A stretch of 64,000 nucleotides of DNA, from the NCBI GenBank assembly GCA_036268455.1, contig DATAUD010000022.1, positions 62,001 through 126,000 on the forward strand, in the 5' to 3' direction. Positions within the stretch are counted from its first letter, which is position 1. Each line of letters starts with the position of its first letter. Below, one piece after another: positions 53,606 through 61,183 of the stretch. Made by a program: the position numbers and the translations under genes. The notes beneath the pieces were generated by a model. That model did not search any database and had not been told where the DNA came from. It saw only the letters and a list, made by a program, of their open reading frames with translations. Source of the stretch: DATAUD01 sp036268455 (GTDB lineage Bacteria; Verrucomicrobiota; Verrucomicrobiia; Limisphaerales; Palsa-1400).

Positions 53606-54736
53606 ATGCATTACAAGAAACTCACAGGAATCATCGTCGTCTCTGTCATTATGGCGATTTCACGCGCTTCGGACGCGGCGCAGCAGGAATTGGTCTTCAT
53701 CGGTTCGGGCCGCGCCAATATCGAAGCCTTCCGTTTCGATCTCGCATCCGGCGCTTTGACGCAGATTGGGCAGGCCGCGCGAATCGCCCACCCTTCCTAC
53801 TTCACCATCGCGCCAAACCACCAGTTTCTTTACTCAATCACGGAAGGCCACAAGGCCGCCGACAGCAGCGTCAGCGCCTTCGCCATCGACCCGGCCAGTG
53901 GAAAATTGACGTTGATCAATTCGCAGCCCGCCCGCGGCGCGGGCCCGTGTTACATCGAAGTCGATTCCTCGGGCAAAGATGCCCTCATCGCGAATTACGC
54001 CAGCGGCAGCGTGGCGGTTTTGCCAATCGACGCTTCAGGCGCATTGAAGCCGATATCGGCATTTGTCCAGGACGAAGGCTCCAGCGTGAATCATGACCGC
54101 CAGGAAGGCCCGCACGCCCACTGCATCGTCACCGACCCATCCGACCAATACGCGTTCGTCTGCGACCTCGGTCTGGACAAGGTTCTCAGTTTTAAATTTG
54201 ACTCCGCCCAGGGTTTGTTGCGCCCCAACGACCCGCCCTTCGTCACCACAAAGCCCGGCGTCGGCCCCCGGCACATCGTTTTTCATCCCAACGGACGATG
54301 GGCATACGTCAGCGATGAAATGGGAAGCGCTATCGCCGCCTATTCATATCACAGCGCAACGGGCGCTTTGCGCGAAATCCAAAGTGAATCGACCCTGCCG
54401 AAAGATTTTTCCGGTAACAACACGGGCGCTGAACTCGCCGTTCATCCTAACGGAAAATTTGTCTTCTTCTCAAATCGCGGCGATGACAGCATTGTAGTGT
54501 TCACCTGCGACCCGGAGACCGGCCGCCTGACTTTTGTGGAGCGCGACTTCACTGACGGCAAGGTCCCGCGTCAATTTGAGATTGACCCCACCGGCGCATA
54601 TTTGCTCGCGGCCAACCAGGATTCCAACACAGTCGTCGTATTTCGGATTGACAAAGAAACCGGCCATTTGCAACGCGTCGGCGACGCAGTCAGCTCCGAT
54701 AATCCCATGTGCATTAAATTCATGCCGCCGATGTAG
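53606..54736 (+). CDS. Exported lactonase-family beta-propeller (6-phosphogluconolactonase-like)
   Basis: A 376-residue protein with a signal peptide (about 1-24, cut after DAA) and a seven-bladed lactonase propeller (PF10282). Recurrent blade motifs are FRFDLASGALTQIG, FAIDPASGKLTLIN, VLPIDASGALKPI and FTCDPETGRLTFVE. The catalytic-site-like HAHCIVTDPSDQYAFVCDLG segment (about 167-186) is typical. In E. coli the Pgl relative is cytosolic, whereas this one is exported, so it is unlikely to serve the pentose-phosphate pathway. Start at 53606 follows the tyrS stop by 4 bp. The 3' end overlaps the fic gene by 17 bp. Confidence 0.85.
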   Translation: MHYKKLTGIIVVSVIMAISRASDAAQQELVFIGSGRANIEAFRFDLASGALTQIGQAARIAHPSYFTIAPNHQFLYSITEGHKAADSSVSAFAIDPASGKLTLINSQPARGAGPCYIEVDSSGKDALIANYASGSVAVLPIDASGALKPISAFVQDEGSSVNHDRQEGPHAHCIVTDPSDQYAFVCDLGLDKVLSFKFDSAQGLLRPNDPPFVTTKPGVGPRHIVFHPNGRWAYVSDEMGSAIAAYSYHSATGALREIQSESTLPKDFSGNNTGAELAVHPNGKFVFFSNRGDDSIVVFTCDPETGRLTFVERDFTDGKVPRQFEIDPTGAYLLAANQDSNTVVVFRIDKETGHLQRVGDAVSSDNPMCIKFMPPM

Positions 54737-55832
54737 GCAGGCATAACTGATAACTGCTGCTGCGCCCTCCCGCCTCGTCCTTCGATAAAATCTGGCGGTT
54801 CAGCAGATCGCCGATATCGCGCAGCGCCGTATCCTGCGAACATTTTGTCAGTTTCGCCCATTTTGAACTGGTGAGTTTTCCCTCAAAACCGTCCAGCAGA
54901 CGGTTAATGACCTTGCGCTGGCGGTCATTCAATGATTCGCCCGCGTGCGCCTTCCAGAAACGCGCCTTGATCAGCACGGCTTTCAGCGTTTGTTCCGAGA
55001 CGCCAATGGCGCGCTTCAAGCAATTCAAAAACCAGACAACCCAAGGGGTGATATCGAGCGTCCCCTTCTGGCATTTTTCCAGGACCTCGTAATAAGCGTT
55101 GCGCCCACGCTGAATTTGCGAAGACATGCTGTAAAACCGTTGCGAACTGCGCTCGGAGCGCGCCAGCATCATGTCCGCAATCGCGCGCGCAATGCGCCCA
55201 TTGCCATCGTCAAAGGGATGGATCGTCACAAACCAAAAATGTAACAGCGCGGATTTAATCACCGGGTCGGTTTCCGACGCCGCGTTGCACCAATGGATGA
55301 AGCGCGACATTTCGGCGTCCAACCGGTCAAACCCTGGCGCTTCGTAATGGATTTTCTCGCGGCCAATCGGACCGGAAACAACCTGCATTTTTCCGGTCGC
55401 ATCCGTTCGCCACCCGCCGACAGTAATGCGGTGCATCCCCGTTCTGCCCGTGGGAAACAAAGCGGCGTACCACCCGAATAATCGTTCTTGCGTCAAAGGC
55501 GCATCAAATTTGCCCGTGGCATCCAGCATCATTTCAACAATGCCCTCAACGTTGCGGTCGATTTGCGGCAATGCGCCAATATCCATGCCCAACCGGCGGG
55601 CGATGGAAGACCTTACCTGTTCAGCATCCAGTTTTTCGCCCTCGATCTCGCTGGTTTTGACCACATCCAACGTCAGCGTTTGCAGCGTCGCTTCCCCGCG
55701 CAACTGGAAACCCAATTCTTCCATTCTCCCCAATAACCGACCTTGCATATGGCGGACCTCGACCAGAAGATCAACCATCCCTGCTTGATCCCATTGGAAA
55801 TCCGGCCATTCCTTTCGCTCGTAAATGTACAT
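54720..55832 (-). CDS. Fic family protein with DUF4172 N-terminal domain (probable AMPylase)
   Basis: A 370-residue protein. The N-terminal DUF4172 domain (about 1-90) opens MYIYERKEWPDF, the usual start of this subgroup. The Fic core motif is HPFDDGNGRIAR (205-216), complete with the catalytic His205. The class II inhibitory helix is present N-terminally: TSEIEG (60-65), matching (S/T)xxxE(G/N) with Glu64 blocking ATP. The enzyme should therefore be autoinhibited. Its C-terminus (about 315-370) is a winged-helix-like segment with RQRKVINRLLDGFEGKL, suggesting DNA binding and possible autoregulation. The promoter is bracketed by two inverted repeats. The target protein is unknown. Confidence 0.92.
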   Translation of the reverse strand: MYIYERKEWPDFQWDQAGMVDLLVEVRHMQGRLLGRMEELGFQLRGEATLQTLTLDVVKTSEIEGEKLDAEQVRSSIARRLGMDIGALPQIDRNVEGIVEMMLDATGKFDAPLTQERLFGWYAALFPTGRTGMHRITVGGWRTDATGKMQVVSGPIGREKIHYEAPGFDRLDAEMSRFIHWCNAASETDPVIKSALLHFWFVTIHPFDDGNGRIARAIADMMLARSERSSQRFYSMSSQIQRGRNAYYEVLEKCQKGTLDITPWVVWFLNCLKRAIGVSEQTLKAVLIKARFWKAHAGESLNDRQRKVINRLLDGFEGKLTSSKWAKLTKCSQDTALRDIGDLLNRQILSKDEAGGRSSSYQLCLPTSAA

Positions 55833-55839
55833 CGATTAT

Positions 55840-55860
55840 TCTCCGCACTATTTGCGGAGA
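55840..55860. promoter_or_regulatory. Inverted repeat, fic operator copy 1 (covers the ribosome binding site)
   Basis: TCTCCGCA-n5-TGCGGAGA, an 8-bp dyad whose edge is 8 bp from the fic ATG. Read on the minus strand, the arm ends GGAG 8 nt before the start codon, so it also contains the Shine-Dalgarno. It could act as a repressor site or, in RNA, mask the ribosome site. Confidence 0.55.
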
Positions 55861-55888
55861 TTAAACTGCTTTATAGCTACACAAGCAA
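55860..55888 (-). promoter_or_regulatory. Candidate fic promoter
   Basis: On the minus strand -35 TTGCTT (55883-55888) is separated by 17 bp from -10 TTTAAT (55860-55865, five of six matches to TATAAT). The -10 overlaps the first inverted repeat and the -35 lies between the two repeats, a layout that fits autorepression. The -35 is weak (three of six). Confidence 0.45.
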
Positions 55889-55895
55889 GCGCATT

Positions 55896-55914
55896 CGCCG
55901 CATAATCTGCGGTG
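55896..55914. promoter_or_regulatory. Inverted repeat, fic operator copy 2
   Basis: CGCCGCA-n5-TGCGGTG, sharing CCGCA-n5-TGCGG with copy 1. Both are followed on the plus strand by ATTAA. The two centres are about 55 bp apart. It has no ribosome site of its own, which favours a DNA operator over an RNA switch. Confidence 0.5.
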
Positions 55915-55920
55915 ATTAAG

Positions 55921-56294
55921 CCGCCTATTCGCTGCATCGGAAAACATTTCCATCCATTGGAGATTTTTTGCAAATAATCGTCCAAAACTCCAACGGTTGG
56001 ATTTTCTTTTTCCTCGGGTTCTGCTTAAATCGCTGCGGCATGATGAGCATTATAAAGTTTGAGGAGCAACCTGATAGGCCGAAAATCGTGGCTTTACTGG
56101 CCGAACCTGGTCAAGGCAGTCAAATCCGGCTTGGTTTCTATATAACATTGTGCCCATTAGCCTATTACAACTCAGCCGCAAGCAATTTTCCCAATTCTCA
56201 GTCAAACCAAGTCAAGGTTAATAAAGGGTCAAAAGCCAGTGATAGCCGTGCCGGCTTGCGATTTTATCCCAAGCCCTTAAAATGACGACGCTGG
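55921..56294. other. Intergenic stretch between the fic promoter and the cysteine desulfurase
   Basis: About 370 bp with no gene I can support. A 105-codon frame (55968-56285) has no domain pattern, an unlikely composition and no ribosome binding site, so I read it as noise. The region is AT-richer than its neighbours and holds no hairpin with a T-tract that I can see. Confidence 0.5.
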
Positions 56295-57509
56295 ATGAAC
56301 GTCCGCCCAACATACTATTTTGATAATAACGCCACGACCCGCGTCGCGCCGGAGGTGGTCGATGCCATGCTCCCGTTTTTGCGCGATTTTTGGGGCAATC
56401 CATCCAGCGCCTACAGCTTTGGCAAGTACGTGGCCGGTCAAATCGAGCACGCTCGCGAGAAAGTCGCCGCTCTTATCGATGCGGACCCGAAGGAAATCGT
56501 CTTCACAAGTTGCGGCACGGAAAGCAATAATGCAGTCCTTGAAAGCGCCCTCGCCGCGCAGCCGGGTAAACGCCATATCGTCACCTCGTCCGTCGAACAT
56601 TCCGCCATTATCAAACATTGCGAGATTTTGCAAAAACGCGGCGTCGAAGTGACCTTCCTTCCCGTCGATGCGGACGGCATGCTCGACCTGCACCTGCTCG
56701 ACCAGGCAATTCGGCATGACACTGCGGTCGTCTCGATTATGTGGGCCAACAACGAAACCGGGGTAATTTTTCCCATCGAGGAAATTGCCGCGATTTGTCA
56801 CAGCAAGAATGTTCCCTTCCATACCGACGCCACCCAGGTTCCCGGAAAACTGAAGATGGACGTCGGGGGTCTCGGCCTGGATTTTCTGTCTTTGTCCGCC
56901 CATAAGCTGCATGCGCCGAAGGGCATTGGAATGCTGTACATCAAACGCCGCGCCAAATTTCAGCCTTACATCATTGGCGGCCCGCAGGAACACGGCAAGC
57001 GTGGCGGGACCGAAAACGTCGCCTCCATCATTGGGTTTGGGCGCGCGGCGGAATTGGCGCTCGCCAGCCTGGGCGATGAGAACACGCGAGTGCGCGCGTT
57101 GCGCGACCGTCTGGAAAACACCATTTTGTCCACTATCCCGAACACGATCCGTACCGGCGCGAAGGAACCGCGATTGCCCAACACGAGCAACATTGCGTTC
57201 GATCACGTCGAAGCGGAGGGAATTTTGATGGCGTTGGATCAATTGGGCATTTGCGCCTCCAGCGGTTCGGCCTGCACGACCGGCTCGCTGCATCCTTCTC
57301 ATGTTTTGACGGCGATGGGCATCAAGCCCACCCGTGCGAAGGGTTGCGTGCGCTTCAGCCTAGGCATTTATAACACGCAAGAGGAAATCGACTACGCGTT
57401 GAAACATCTTCCCGATGTCATCGCCCGATTGCGCGCGGCCTCGCCGCATCATTCGCACAAGACGCGCGACACCAAACACACTCCGGAACCGGCGCGTCAC
57501 GCGGTTTGA
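56295..57509 (+). CDS. Cysteine desulfurase (IscS/NifS type)
   Basis: A 404-residue PLP enzyme that takes sulfur from cysteine for Fe-S clusters or thio-nucleosides. Landmarks are YFDNNATTRVAPEV (8-21), GTESNNAVLES (74-84), HTDATQVPGK (176-185) and the Schiff-base Lys204 in SAHKLHAPKG. The catalytic loop is ASSGSACTTGSLHPSHVL with Cys327 as the sulfur carrier. The C-terminal 20 residues (HHSHKTRDTKHTPEPARHAV) form a His-rich extension. No iscU, iscR or suf genes lie next to it, so it could supply sulfur for tRNA modification. asd follows after 38 bp. Confidence 0.92.
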   Translation: MNVRPTYYFDNNATTRVAPEVVDAMLPFLRDFWGNPSSAYSFGKYVAGQIEHAREKVAALIDADPKEIVFTSCGTESNNAVLESALAAQPGKRHIVTSSVEHSAIIKHCEILQKRGVEVTFLPVDADGMLDLHLLDQAIRHDTAVVSIMWANNETGVIFPIEEIAAICHSKNVPFHTDATQVPGKLKMDVGGLGLDFLSLSAHKLHAPKGIGMLYIKRRAKFQPYIIGGPQEHGKRGGTENVASIIGFGRAAELALASLGDENTRVRALRDRLENTILSTIPNTIRTGAKEPRLPNTSNIAFDHVEAEGILMALDQLGICASSGSACTTGSLHPSHVLTAMGIKPTRAKGCVRFSLGIYNTQEEIDYALKHLPDVIARLRAASPHHSHKTRDTKHTPEPARHAV

Positions 57510-57547
57510 CACGCCGATCCGACGCACTATATTCCCATTCTTTTTTT

Positions 57548-58555
57548 ATGAACGCGAAACCACATGTGGCCATTGTCGGCGCGACGGGCGCCGTCGGAGT
57601 CGAAATGATCAAAACGCTGGAGAAGCGGAATTTTCCGGTGGGCAAGCTCACTTTGTTGGCCTCGGCAAGGTCGGCGGGCAAGACAATGACTTGGCGGGGC
57701 AAAGAGATTGCCGTTCAGGAACTTACGCGTGACTCATTTAAAGGAATCGACATCGCCCTGTTCAGCGCGGGCGCCGGCATCTCGAAGGAGTTTGCGCCGA
57801 TCGCGGCGAAAGCCGGCTGCGTGGTCATCGACAATTCGAGCGCCTTCCGAATGGACAATGATGTCCCCCTGGTCGTGCCTGAAATTAACGCGGCGGACCT
57901 CGCGAACCACAAAGGAATCATCGCCAATCCCAATTGCACCACGGCCATCACCTTGATGGCGCTCTATCCGTTGCACTATGCGTTCGGAGTCAAGAGGATA
58001 TTTGCCTCCAGTTACCAGGCGGTTTCCGGCACTGGCGCCAAGGCCGTCGAGGAACTCAAGCGTCAAGTCGAACAAATTGTCGCGGAGGAACCCGTCACGC
58101 GCGAAGTTTACCCGCACCAAATCGCCTTCAACGTCCTGCCGCACGTCGATGTTTTTCTTCCGAACGGTTACACCAAGGAGGAAGCCAAGATGGAAAACGA
58201 AGGGCGCAAGATCATGCATCATCCGGATTTTCGCGCCAGCGTGACTTGCGCGCGCGTGCCGGTCTATCGGGCTCACTCGGTGGCTGTAAGCGCGGAATTT
58301 GAAAAGCCCGTGACCGTCGATGCCGCGCTGGAAGTTCTAAAAAAAGCCCCGGGCCTGGATGTTGTGGATAATCCCGACAAAAAGGAATATCCCCTCCCCT
58401 TGTACGCCACGGAAAAATATAATTGTCAGGTCGGCCGCCTGCGCAAGGACACCGCATTCGACAATGGCCTCTGTTTCTGGGTGGCTGGCGATCAACTGCT
58501 CAAAGGCGCCGCGCTCAACGCCGTGCAAATCGCCGAGGAATTGCTGAAAATGTAA
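57548..58555 (+). CDS. asd: Aspartate-semialdehyde dehydrogenase
   Basis: A 335-residue NADP-dependent enzyme that reduces aspartyl-4-phosphate to aspartate semialdehyde on the way to lysine (diaminopimelate), methionine and threonine. The nucleotide-binding loop is GATGAVGVEM (11-20). The nucleophile Cys130 lies in ANPNCTT. The YQAVSGTGAKAVEELK stretch and the conserved Arg/His region near RVPVYRAHSV are present. ATG at 57548 gives the standard start (MNAKPHVAIVG). Diaminopimelate from this pathway serves peptidoglycan. Confidence 0.94.
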   Translation: MNAKPHVAIVGATGAVGVEMIKTLEKRNFPVGKLTLLASARSAGKTMTWRGKEIAVQELTRDSFKGIDIALFSAGAGISKEFAPIAAKAGCVVIDNSSAFRMDNDVPLVVPEINAADLANHKGIIANPNCTTAITLMALYPLHYAFGVKRIFASSYQAVSGTGAKAVEELKRQVEQIVAEEPVTREVYPHQIAFNVLPHVDVFLPNGYTKEEAKMENEGRKIMHHPDFRASVTCARVPVYRAHSVAVSAEFEKPVTVDAALEVLKKAPGLDVVDNPDKKEYPLPLYATEKYNCQVGRLRKDTAFDNGLCFWVAGDQLLKGAALNAVQIAEELLKM

Positions 58556-58564
58556 ACGGCTTCG

Positions 58565-58972
58565 CTACGGCCCCGTTTTCACGTTGGCGTTTACTTGCTT
58601 GATATTGGCGGACTGGGCAGCGTCCCTCACTTTGACCACCAAGCCCCAGGGAGCGTCGGCGTCCGCGCTCACCGCCACAGTCGTGCTGGGATTGGCCTTG
58701 GCCGCCTCAACCAGCTTTTCCTGGAGCTTCGCCAACGTCATCGGGTCTTTGTCCAAATAGAGCACGCCCTGCTTGGAAATAGTGACTATCCGCAAATTTT
58801 CGGACGAACCAGCCTTCGCCTCCTTCGATTCCGGCAATGTTAGTTTGACAGACGGCTGCTGCTTGAACGTCGTCGTGACCATCAAAAAAATGAGCACAAC
58901 GATCAGCACGTCGATCAATGAAATAATGATGACCGTGGGGGGGCCCCGCCTCTTGCGTGAGGTAAATTGCAT
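58565..58972 (-). CDS. ExbD/TolR-type biopolymer transport protein
   Basis: A 135-residue inner-membrane protein with one N-terminal helix (VIIISLIDVLIVVLIFLM, about 14-31). The conserved Asp21 in that helix is the proton-translocation residue of ExbD/TolR. The periplasmic domain has LTLPESKEAKAG and the QKLVEAAKANPSTTVAVSADADAP segment typical of ExbD. It is the last gene of the ExbB-ExbD-TonB-like operon, 5 bp from exbB. It converges with asd. Confidence 0.88.
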   Translation of the reverse strand: MQFTSRKRRGPPTVIIISLIDVLIVVLIFLMVTTTFKQQPSVKLTLPESKEAKAGSSENLRIVTISKQGVLYLDKDPMTLAKLQEKLVEAAKANPSTTVAVSADADAPWGLVVKVRDAAQSANIKQVNANVKTGP

Positions 58973-58977
58973 GGCCT

Positions 58978-59607
58978 TTAGTGGGCGCGGCGAGCGAGCG
59001 TTTCCGACGCCTCGGGCGTTTCCTCTCCGTGATAAAGCTGCCGCAGAAAGTTATCGCACAACGCCGCCATTTCGACCGCCTGACTTTCCACCTTCTTGCT
59101 GTAATAACTCCAGGCGACAAGCGAAGGAATCGCCGTCAACAATCCGAACAAAGTCGAGATCAGCGCAGTGGAGATGCCGTGAGCGAGGGCGTTATTGTCT
59201 CCAAGCCCGGCGGCCCCAAGTGCCGCAAACAATTCGATCAATCCGTAGATGGTGCCCACAAGCCCAAGCAGCGGCGCGATGCCCACAATGATTTCCAGCA
59301 CGACCAACCCGCGTTCCAGCCGCGATACCTCATGCCGGGCGCTGGTTTCCAAGGCGCTCGAATTCTCCGCCCTTGGCCATTGCCGGTGTTTTCCCGCAAG
59401 CAGCAACAGACGGCCCAAGGGCGAGGGATTCTGCTCGCAGATGCGCCGGAGCATCGGCAAATCCTCGTCGGTCCGGCATATTTCCAACGCCCCGACCACG
59501 GCAGGCGGAATGATTTTGGCTCCGCGCAAAGCAAGGCCGCGTTCAATGATAAATGTCAATCCGATGATTGACGCTGACAACAGCACGCAGATGATGAGAG
59601 TTTCCAT
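58978..59607 (-). CDS. ExbB/TolQ/MotA-type proton channel protein
   Basis: A 209-residue membrane protein with an N-terminal helix (about 3-20), a cytoplasmic segment, and two more helices. The second and third contain the family core LEIIVGIAPLLGLVGTIYGLIELF (ends: VGIAPLLGLVG) and ISTALISTLFGLLTAIPSLV. With ExbD it converts the proton gradient into force on a TonB-like protein, energising outer-membrane transporters. The gene order TonB-like, ExbB, ExbD is read along the minus strand. No TonB-dependent receptor is in the window. Confidence 0.9.
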   Translation of the reverse strand: METLIICVLLSASIIGLTFIIERGLALRGAKIIPPAVVGALEICRTDEDLPMLRRICEQNPSPLGRLLLLAGKHRQWPRAENSSALETSARHEVSRLERGLVVLEIIVGIAPLLGLVGTIYGLIELFAALGAAGLGDNNALAHGISTALISTLFGLLTAIPSLVAWSYYSKKVESQAVEMAALCDNFLRQLYHGEETPEASETLARRAH

Positions 59608-59636
59608 GTTCGATTCTCTTGCGACGCAAGATTAGT

Positions 59637-60641
59637 TCATTCCTCGTCGTAATAAAAAGTAAATTGAAGGTCCAGGTAGTCATTGGGGATGTCCAGGCGC
59701 ATCTGAGTAGGCCACCGCCCATAAGGCTCCGTGTTCATAATCGCGCTCTCGCAAAAGTTTGCAAGTTCGTCCGTGACCTCATTGTGGGCGAGCGCCACTT
59801 TGTCAATGCGTCCGTCCGGATATAATTTGAAACTCACAACAACTTTTCCCGACGCATTCCAGGATACGTGCTCGAGCAATCTATACCATTCCGTGCGGAT
59901 GGCATCGACCATCACTCCCTCATAATCCCCCAAAGCCGAACTCTTAACATCGAACGCGGAGGTCAATGCCACATGTCCCACGCCCCCGCTCATAAGCGCC
60001 TGTTCGCCCTGCGTTCCGTTGCGTTGCATTGCTTCGGCAAGTGTTCGAGGACGACGATGGACCGGCTGCGGTTGCGCATTCGTAACCGTCTCCGAGCTGG
60101 ATTGCTCGCTGTTCTCCCGCGGCTTCTCCATCGGGCGCGCCATAGCCATGTCCCCAGGGGTATAGGTTTTTTTCGGCGCCACGCTGGCTGTGCTCTGCGG
60201 AGGCGCCGGGGGCGTTGGCTGAATTGGTTGTGCCTTTGGTTTGCCGTCCTCGATGGTCTTCAGCACTTTGTTCTGGCGCCCGGGGATATTGGGGACGTCT
60301 GAAGGTTTTACTATTTCGCGGTTTGCCGCGATGGTGTTATGCGCGCCCTCGAATTTCGGCGCTTTCGGAGACTTCGGAATTGCGTTGGCCGGATCCGTTT
60401 CAATAAACGTCAACGGCACTGGCTGAGGCGTGATTTCCGCGACCTTTTTCGGAATCGGCGGAATTAACGCCCGTGAAACGACTTGCATCCAGCGTGGCAT
60501 CGCCCAACTGGCCCACCAGCCTTGCGATTGCCCGATTTTATACGTAAAGTACGCCAGGAAATGGATCAGAAGCGAAATGATCAGCGCCCTGAGAATGAGC
60601 TTCTCAGTGAACCTTCGATCATCGGCTGCCGTCACTGTCAC
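59637..60641 (-). CDS. TonB-like energy transducer
   Basis: A periplasm-spanning protein of about 334 residues. It has one N-terminal transmembrane helix (LILRALIISLLIHFLAYFTY), a long Pro/Lys-rich linker (PPIPKKVAEITPQPVP, then QPTPPAPPQSTASVAPKK) and a C-terminal TonB_C fold with VVSFKLYPDGRIDKVAL. The start is uncertain: GTG at 60641 or 60635 places the helix near the N-terminus, whereas the upstream TTG at 60677 has no ribosome binding site. It heads the operon, 29 bp from the ExbB-like gene. It transmits ExbB/ExbD energy to the outer membrane. Confidence 0.82.
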   Translation of the reverse strand: MTVTAADDRRFTEKLILRALIISLLIHFLAYFTYKIGQSQGWWASWAMPRWMQVVSRALIPPIPKKVAEITPQPVPLTFIETDPANAIPKSPKAPKFEGAHNTIAANREIVKPSDVPNIPGRQNKVLKTIEDGKPKAQPIQPTPPAPPQSTASVAPKKTYTPGDMAMARPMEKPRENSEQSSSETVTNAQPQPVHRRPRTLAEAMQRNGTQGEQALMSGGVGHVALTSAFDVKSSALGDYEGVMVDAIRTEWYRLLEHVSWNASGKVVVSFKLYPDGRIDKVALAHNEVTDELANFCESAIMNTEPYGRWPTQMRLDIPNDYLDLQFTFYYDEE

Positions 60642-60775
60642 AACGACAAGGATGCTCCCGTTACCGTTCAAAACCAACGTTAAAGCGACCGGTTTTCGGG
60701 GATCACTTTTTGTGCAAGACTCCCAAACCGCCTCCGTATAGGAGTTAGAAGGAACCGAATTAGAAAGGTCCTAAT

Positions 60776-61171
60776 ATGAAAACAATGATGAAATCGATTC
60801 TCGCGGGCGCCGTTGGCCTCGCTCTGATAACAGTTGGAACCGCTTCAGCCGAAGCTCACCCCTGGTTTTTACCTCCCCTTCCAGGCAGGGCTTTTGTAGG
60901 CGGGGCTGTGGTGGGCGCAACGATAGCCGCGGCTGCGACGGCTCCCTACTACGCCTATGGGGCGCCGTCTTATCCCGCGCCAGTTGGTCCTTATGCCTAT
61001 CCTTACCCTGTTGCCGGGCCAGTGGTGGTCGGAGCGCCAGTTCCGTACTTTTACGGCGGCTTTCGCGGCGGGTACGGCTGGGGATGGGGAGCGGGCTATC
61101 ACGGGTACGCCGGTTACCACGGTTACGGTTACGGTGGACACGGTCGAGGCGGCCGCGGTTTTCACCGTTAA
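60776..61171 (+). CDS. Exported Gly/Tyr/His-rich small protein
   Basis: A 131-residue protein with a signal peptide (about 1-25, cut after ASA) and a mature region dominated by Gly, Tyr, Pro, Ala and His. It carries a hydrophobic Ala-rich patch (VGGAVVGATIAAAA, about 41-54), a YPAPVGPYAYPYP run and a terminal series of GYHGY-type repeats (AGYHGYAGYHGYGYGGHG). AAAGG lies about 7 bases before the ATG, a good ribosome site. Similar exported Gly/Tyr-rich proteins of unknown role occur widely. It diverges from the TonB-like operon. Confidence 0.75.
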   Translation: MKTMMKSILAGAVGLALITVGTASAEAHPWFLPPLPGRAFVGGAVVGATIAAAATAPYYAYGAPSYPAPVGPYAYPYPVAGPVVVGAPVPYFYGGFRGGYGWGWGAGYHGYAGYHGYGYGGHGRGGRGFHR

Positions 61172-61183
61172 TCGGTGATTGGA

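Noticed and set aside
55968..56285. A 105-codon frame between fic and the cysteine desulfurase
   Set aside because: No ribosome binding site, mixed composition and no recognisable motif.
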